From positions 1 through 64,000 of the forward strand of contig NZ_PQVG01000010.1 in NCBI RefSeq assembly GCF_002920895.1: a stretch of DNA of 64,000 bases. The letters run 5' to 3'. The notes below the pieces were generated by a model. It saw nothing but the letters and a program-made list of their open reading frames with translations. It was not told the origin of the DNA and did not search any database. Origin of the DNA: Flavobacterium alvei. GTDB lineage: Bacteria > Bacteroidota > Bacteroidia > Flavobacteriales > Flavobacteriaceae. Below, piece after piece: positions 59,868-64,000 of the stretch. A program made the translations under genes and the position numbers. The first letter of the stretch is position 1. Each line of letters starts with the position of its first letter.

Positions 59868-60395
59868 TTAATCTAGTTTTCCATCAAAGTGAGTTGTCCA
59901 TTTTTCTTGTACTTTCATCACTTGTTCAATGACTTCACGAGCGGCACCTTTTCCTCCGTTTTTATGCGAAATATATTTAGAAATACCTTTGATTTCGGGA
60001 CTAGCGTCTTGCGGACAAGTAGGTAATCCAACGAGTTGCATCACATGATAATCAGGAATATCATCGCCCATATACATCACATGTTCCGATTTGATATCGT
60101 AGAGTTCAATATATTCTTTATAGGTTTCTACTTTGTTTGGCGTTCCAAGATGAATCTCAGTTATACCTAGATTTCTCAATCGTACACGAACACCTTCATT
60201 ACTTCCGCCCGAAATAACGCAAACATTATAACCACTTTCTACAGCTGCTTTCAAAGCATAACCGTCTCGGATATTCATTGTTCGTAAAATTTCACCTTCA
60301 TTGGTCACAAAAACGGATCCATCAGTAAGAACACCATCAATATCAAAAATGAAGGTGGTAATATCGTTCATTATTTCTTTATAACTTTTTGCCAT
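59868..60395 (-). CDS. KDO-8-phosphate phosphatase type HAD hydrolase
   Basis: 175 residues of the compact KdsC/YrbI type with no cap domain: TFIFDIDGVLTDGSV, INIRDGYALKAAVESGYNVCVISGGSNEGV, MGDDIPDYHVMQLVGLPTCPQDA. KdsC makes free KDO for lipopolysaccharide in the cytosol. Alternative KdsC-like sugar phosphatases cannot be excluded. It overlaps the DUF2520 gene by 17 bp. Confidence 0.86.
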   Translation of the reverse strand: MAKSYKEIMNDITTFIFDIDGVLTDGSVFVTNEGEILRTMNIRDGYALKAAVESGYNVCVISGGSNEGVRVRLRNLGITEIHLGTPNKVETYKEYIELYDIKSEHVMYMGDDIPDYHVMQLVGLPTCPQDASPEIKGISKYISHKNGGKGAAREVIEQVMKVQEKWTTHFDGKLD

Positions 60396-61140
60396 TATTT
60401 TGTATAGATTGAGTTAGTATTTTATAAATTTTTGCTTGATTTTCGTTAGTCAAAAACTCCAAATGAGCTTGAATCGTTTGATTATCATTGCGTTTTGCTG
60501 GCCCAGTTTGAGCTTCTTTTGGAGAAAGCGTCATAATTTTGTTGGCGGTTTCTAAAATCAATGGTTTTAATATTTCAAAAGGAACATTATTTTCAATGCA
60601 AATTTCATTGCCAATTTGATACAAATGATTTGCAAAATTATTGACGAAAACAGCCGAAACATGAAGTGCTTTTCGCTGCTCGGAATTAATTTCAAATACG
60701 TTATTCGAAATGTTTTCAGCTACTTTTTTTAATAATTCAAAATCGATTTCATTTTCGCTTTCTAAACAAATAGGAATTTGACTGAAATCAACTTCTTTGT
60801 CTTTAGAAAAAGTTTGGAGTGGATAAAAAATTCCTTTCCTGTTCTTCGAATCTAAAGAATCTATCGAAACAGTTCCAGAAGTATGAACAATAAGTCTATT
60901 TTTGAATGGTAATTGAGAGGATACAGAAGCAATTGCATCATCTGAAACAGCTATTATGTATAAATCAGCTTCAACCAATTCATTATAATTAGTAATAATT
61001 GTAGTGAAATCGGGAAGGAGATTGATAGATTTTTTTTCTCTTGCAAATACTTGAATCACATTGATTTCTTTGCTTTGAGTGAAAGCTTTAATCAAATGAT
61101 GAGCAACATTTCCTGAACCGATTATTACAATTTTAATCAT
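60379..61140 (-). CDS. Rossmann-fold protein with DUF2520 C-terminus
   Basis: 253 residues: an N-terminal Rossmann domain (IVIIGSGNVAHHLIKAFTQSKEINV) and C-terminal DUF2520 helical domain (ALHVSAVFVNNFANHLYQIGNEIC; KEAQTGPAKRNDNQTIQAHLEFL). It looks like a small dehydrogenase of the F420/NADP type, substrate unknown. It is coupled with the KdsC-like gene in Bacteroidota genomes. Confidence 0.85.
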   Translation of the reverse strand: MIKIVIIGSGNVAHHLIKAFTQSKEINVIQVFAREKKSINLLPDFTTIITNYNELVEADLYIIAVSDDAIASVSSQLPFKNRLIVHTSGTVSIDSLDSKNRKGIFYPLQTFSKDKEVDFSQIPICLESENEIDFELLKKVAENISNNVFEINSEQRKALHVSAVFVNNFANHLYQIGNEICIENNVPFEILKPLILETANKIMTLSPKEAQTGPAKRNDNQTIQAHLEFLTNENQAKIYKILTQSIQNNGKKL

Positions 61141-61276
61141 ATGCCAAAATTAACAAAAAAAGTCAAAAGTTTGTAATCTAATTGGTATAAGGAATAACTA
61201 TCAATCTATATAATTTGAAATCAGAAACACCATTGGTTAAGAGTTAAAAATTAAGCAAAAATTATTCTTGCAAATT

Positions 61277-62988
61277 CTAAATATCCAAATCAAAAGTTCT
61301 TTTCAAAAGTTCTAAATTAGGGTTTATTTCATTCAATCTGTTAAATTTATCGATTGGAGTGAAAGCAAATTTATTTTCTATTGTTTCATTCACAACAATT
61401 TCAATCGTAATATCGTGATTGTGCAAATGTCCTCTCAAATAACCCAAAAGACCGTGAATTTGAGATTCAAAATCGAGCTTAGAACCGTCATTGGGCAATT
61501 CGTGAATAATAGTAGTTCCTTCTAATTTAGGATCACTTATCTTTAAAAGTGATTCCATAATTTTGTGCCCTTTATCACCCAATCGCTGTGCATATTTGTT
61601 CCAATACAACAACATGTCTGTTTCGTTGAATGCTTCTGTCGGAAGCAAAACATCTTCTTTTACAATTCCTTTAGTACTTTCTAGTAATTCTCTTTTAGCT
61701 CTAATGCTTGAAAGTGACAAAGCCGAAATTTTTGGCTCTTCGGATTGGTTTTGGGTATTGGGTTCTGGGTTTTGGGTTTTAGGTTCTAGGTTTTGGTTAG
61801 TCTCTAAAGTAATTTCTTTATTTTGAACCTTAATACTTTCGACTTTCGATTTATTAGTTTCGACTATTGAGTAATCCGTTCTTCTGAAATAAGTGGGTGG
61901 AATTATAAATTGTTCAACTTTTTTTTTTCTCCATCAAAGGTGATGGAGGCCAATTGCATCAAGCAAAGTTCAACAAGTAATCGTTGGTTTTGACTGACTT
62001 TGTATTTCAAATCACAGTCATTGGCAATCTCAATTCCTTTCAATAAAAATTCTTGAGATGCTTTTTGACATTGAATAGCGTACAGTTTTTGAGCTTGTTC
62101 GCCAACTTCTAATAAAGATAAAGTAGAAGGAGTTTTTGAAACTAATAAATCCCTGAAATGGGAAGCTAATCCAGCTACAAAATGATGTGCATCAAATCCT
62201 TTTGATAAAATATCATTAAAAGCTACCAATAACTCTGGAATTTTGTTTTCCAAAATTAAGTTGGTTATTGAAACATATGTTTCGTAATCTAAAACATTCA
62301 AGTTTTCGGTTACAGCTTGACGGGTCAAATTGCTACCACAATACGAAACTACTCGGTCAAAAATAGACAAAGCATCACGCATCGCACCATCGGCTTTTTG
62401 CGCAATGATGTGCAAAGCATCGTCTTCGAAATTTATGCCTTGACTTTCAGCAACTTCGGCAAGATGTTCTTTGGCGTCTTTTACGGTAATTCGTTTGAAA
62501 TCGAATATTTGACAACGTGAAAGTATCGTCGGAATAATTTTGTGTTTTTCGGTCGTAGCCAAGATGAAAATAGCGTGCTTCGGTGGTTCTTCCAATGTTT
62601 TCAAGAAAGCATTAAAAGCGGCCGAAGACAACATATGCACCTCGTCAATAATATATACCTTGTATTGTCCAGTTTGTGGCGGAATACGAACTTGGTCAAT
62701 CAAATTCCGAATATCATCTACTGAATTGTTGGAAGCAGCATCTAATTCGAATACATTGAAGGCAAAATCTTCATTTGGGTCGTCATAACCCGGTTGGTTT
62801 ATTTTTCGAGCCAAAATTCTGGCGCAAGTTGTTTTTCCGACCCCACGAGGTCCAGTAAACAATAGGGCAGAAGCAAGGTGATTGCTCTCTATGGCGTGCA
62901 ATAAAGTGCTGGTAATGGCTTTTTGCCCCACAACATCCTTGAATGTTTGCGGACGATATTTACGAGCCGATACTACAAATTGTTCCAT
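61277..62988 (-). CDS. dnaX: DNA polymerase III subunit tau, long product (needs -1 slip)
   Basis: Full-length clamp-loader subunit of 570 residues, if reading shifts to -1 at the A10 run (61919-61928). After the shift the frame stays open (VEQFIIPPTYFRR...) through a low-complexity linker to the C-terminal domain, ending FDLDI. The linker is encoded by eight 7-bp repeats (61743-61798). The C-terminal 150 residues match the conserved end of tau in flavobacteria. The continuous open frame and preserved domain argue that the shift happens in the cell and is not a sequencing artefact, but this needs experiment. Confidence 0.75.
61743..61798. repeat. Eight 7-bp repeats inside the dnaX linker
   Basis: On the plus strand: GATTGGT, TTTGGGT, ATTGGGT, TCTGGGT, TTTGGGT, TTTAGGT, TCTAGGT, TTTGGTT. 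They encode the Pro/Asn/Gln linker. Seven is not a multiple of three, so gain or loss of a unit would shift the frame. Confidence 0.75.
61903..62988 (-). CDS. dnaX: DNA polymerase III subunit gamma, short unshifted product
   Basis: 361 residues. The AAA+ clamp-loader core has Walker A GPRGVGKTT, Walker B VYIIDEVHMLS, the SRC motif in ILSRCQIFDF and the helical collar domain. The cysteines of the E. coli zinc module are not visible. Without slippage the frame reads GEKKK, then LNNL and a stop, just past the A10 run. In E. coli the unshifted product is tau and the shift gives gamma; here it is the reverse. Confidence 0.9.
   Translation of the reverse strand: MEQFVVSARKYRPQTFKDVVGQKAITSTLLHAIESNHLASALLFTGPRGVGKTTCARILARKINQPGYDDPNEDFAFNVFELDAASNNSVDDIRNLIDQVRIPPQTGQYKVYIIDEVHMLSSAAFNAFLKTLEEPPKHAIFILATTEKHKIIPTILSRCQIFDFKRITVKDAKEHLAEVAESQGINFEDDALHIIAQKADGAMRDALSIFDRVVSYCGSNLTRQAVTENLNVLDYETYVSITNLILENKIPELLVAFNDILSKGFDAHHFVAGLASHFRDLLVSKTPSTLSLLEVGEQAQKLYAIQCQKASQEFLLKGIEIANDCDLKYKVSQNQRLLVELCLMQLASITFDGEKKKLNNL
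61919..61928 (-). other. A10 slippery run in dnaX
   Basis: Ten A followed by G on the minus strand, phased as A AAA AAG in the unshifted frame, which is the same heptamer as E. coli dnaX. Either -1 ribosomal slipping or addition of one A by RNA polymerase gives the long product. Confidence 0.75.
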
Positions 62989-63106
62989 AGATTTTTATTG
63001 GATAGCAAATATAGGTTTTGAAAAATCAAAAAGCAAATTCTAAATTCCAAAAAAAATATCAATTGTTATTTCAATGACAATGTAGAAATCTAAACTCTAA
63101 AAACCT

Positions 63107-63114
63107 TACTTTTG
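63107..63114 (+). promoter_or_regulatory. -7 element of the RNase P RNA promoter
   Basis: TACTTTTG matches TAnnTTTG and places the start at about 63119-63121, the 5' end of the RNA's first helix. Confidence 0.7.
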
Positions 63115-63118
63115 CACC

Positions 63119-63427
63119 GCAGACCGCCTTATCGCCGCGATTTTATCGGGGAGGAAAGTCCGGACACCACAGAGGAGCATAGCGGGTAACGCCCGTCGGT
63201 TCGAGCAATCGGATTAGGACAAGTGCAACAGAAAGCAGGTACAGGTAATGCTGTAGTGAAACCAGGTAAACTCTATGCGGTGAAATTTCAAGTATATCGG
63301 CATTTAAGGGTTTCTCGCCCGTTGCCGAAGGGTAGAAAGATGGAGCACGCAAGCAATTTCGTGCCTAGATAAATGATAAGGCTCTAATTTATTGGAGACA
63401 GAATCCGGCTTATAGGTCTGCTTTTTT
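63119..63427 (+). ncRNA. rnpB: RNase P RNA, bacterial type A
   Basis: Catalytic RNA that trims tRNA 5' ends. Helix P1 pairs GCAGACC (63119-63125) with GGTCTGC (63415-63421). The conserved GAGGAAAGTCCGGACACCAC, GACAAGTGCAACAGAAAGCA, GTGAAACCAGGTAAACTC, GATAAATGATAAGGCTC-like region and ACAGAATCCGGCTTATAG segments are all present in order. A T run follows the P1 arm and acts as terminator. The open frame on the opposite strand within it is a shadow. Confidence 0.96.
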
Positions 63428-64000
63428 TAAAATTTTAAATTCTAATCCAACATTGCGAATGCTTTCAATAGCAATCGTTTTGTCTTCAATTAGGTATTTT
63501 CGGATTTTGCTAATAAAAACATCCATACTTCTTCCAGAAAAATAGTCTTCATTTCCCCAAACTGCTTTTAAAACTAATTCACGTTTTAATAATTGATTTT
63601 TGTGCTGAAAAAGAAAAACCAATAATAATGCTTCTTTTTCTGTAAGTTGCTGTTTTTTTTGATTGTGTTTTAATTCAAAACGATTGGTGTCGAAAGAATA
63701 AAATCCTATTTGAATTTCGTTAGGAAGTGTTCCTACTTGGTTTCTTTTTTGGGTTCGTTTTATGATATTTGTAATTCTTAAAACCAATTCATCGGCTTCA
63801 AATGGTTTTACAATATAATCATCAGCACCCAATTTTAATCCTTTAATTTTATCTTCATTTTGATTTCGTGCTGTTAGAAACACAAACGGAACTTCAGGAT
63901 AAAGTTCAATTATTTTTTCTGCTAAAGAAAAGCCATCTAACTTAGGCATCATCACATCTAAAACACAAATATCAAAGGTGTTTTTTTGAATCAAATACAA
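63410..64000 (-). CDS. OmpR-family response regulator (N-terminus cut by window edge)
   Basis: 196 residues visible; about 40 N-terminal residues lie beyond the right edge. The receiver domain shows the phospho-acceptor Asp in CVLDVMMPKLDGF and the Lys in DYIVKPFEA. The winged-helix effector follows (TEKEALLLVFLFQHKNQLLKRELVLKAVWG; SMDVFISKIRKYL). It controls transcription with a sensor kinase outside the window. The last codons (Ala, Asp, Leu, stop) overlap the P1 arm of RNase P RNA on the other strand. Confidence 0.92.
   Translation of the reverse strand: MYLIQKNTFDICVLDVMMPKLDGFSLAEKIIELYPEVPFVFLTARNQNEDKIKGLKLGADDYIVKPFEADELVLRITNIIKRTQKRNQVGTLPNEIQIGFYSFDTNRFELKHNQKKQQLTEKEALLLVFLFQHKNQLLKRELVLKAVWGNEDYFSGRSMDVFISKIRKYLIEDKTIAIESIRNVGLEFKILKKADL

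Noticed and set aside
63143..63352. 69-codon minus-strand frame
   Set aside because: It lies wholly within RNase P RNA.

Overview
The window comes from a Bacteroidota genome, most likely Flavobacterium or a close relative. It is AT-rich. The promoters that can be read have the Bacteroidota form (TTTG, then TAnnTTTG). Lineage markers include the type IX secretion gene porQ next to cmk, DUF1684, DUF2911 and DUF5777 proteins, and a KdsC/DUF2520/Maf neighbourhood. The only insertion sequence seen is the end of an IS3-type element cut by the left edge.

Layout. 1-120: truncated IS3 element. 310-5470: lon, porQ, cmk and a CAP-domain lipoprotein. 5886-16629: nitrate uptake and reduction. This holds a NrtABD-type ABC importer with an outer-membrane barrel on the minus strand, a true FNR-type regulator with cluster cysteines, a single-chain nitrate reductase (molybdopterin + FAD/NAD + BFD [2Fe-2S]) and a rubredoxin-tailed, apparently siroheme-less nitrite/sulfite-reductase-like protein. 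No nitrite reductase is visible. 16684-31966: housekeeping and mixed genes, with tRNA-Arg(ACG), a M56/BlaI pair, an MFS exporter, TatD, TcdA, a UbiA-type prenyltransferase, Maf, MscS, a PIG-L deacetylase and a sodium:solute symporter with a 35-residue partner.

32484-45088 is the most unusual part, a sulfur-compound redox island. It encodes a Tat-exported PsrA/PhsA-type molybdoenzyme with its PsrB and PsrC partners, a YeeE/TsuA-type thiosulfate channel split into two genes, and two consecutive membrane-anchored rhodanese-like proteins. Both of these have lost the catalytic cysteine and instead end in a flexible arm with the same terminal DEGC. A 12-haem lipoprotein, a Crp/Fnr regulator with a perfect FNR box, a double-rhodanese lipoprotein, a porin and a tandem rhodanese follow. 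45419-51403 is a compact molybdenum-cofactor operon (moaA, moeA, modE-like, mobA, moaD, moeB, moaE, moaCB) that can serve both molybdoenzymes. 51698-58069 is a second respiratory module (6-haem lipoprotein, monohaem lipoprotein, DUF5777 barrel, Tat Fe-S protein, NrfD, cytochrome c) with no catalytic molybdo-subunit.

58209-64000 returns to core genes on the minus strand: DUF2911, HAD, KdsC-like, DUF2520 and dnaX. dnaX carries an A10 slippery run that would make a short and a long product. It is followed by RNase P RNA on the plus strand and a truncated OmpR-type response regulator whose last codons overlap the RNase P RNA 3' end.

Across the window, many spacers between genes are built of degenerate 7-bp tandem repeats. 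They often begin at the base after a stop codon and run to the next ATG, and one array lies inside the dnaX linker. A second set of long inverted repeats (CCGCAGATT / CCACGAATT / CACAGATT types) sits in the larger gaps. Similar FNR-like sites precede the sulfur and cytochrome operons, suggesting shared anaerobic control.
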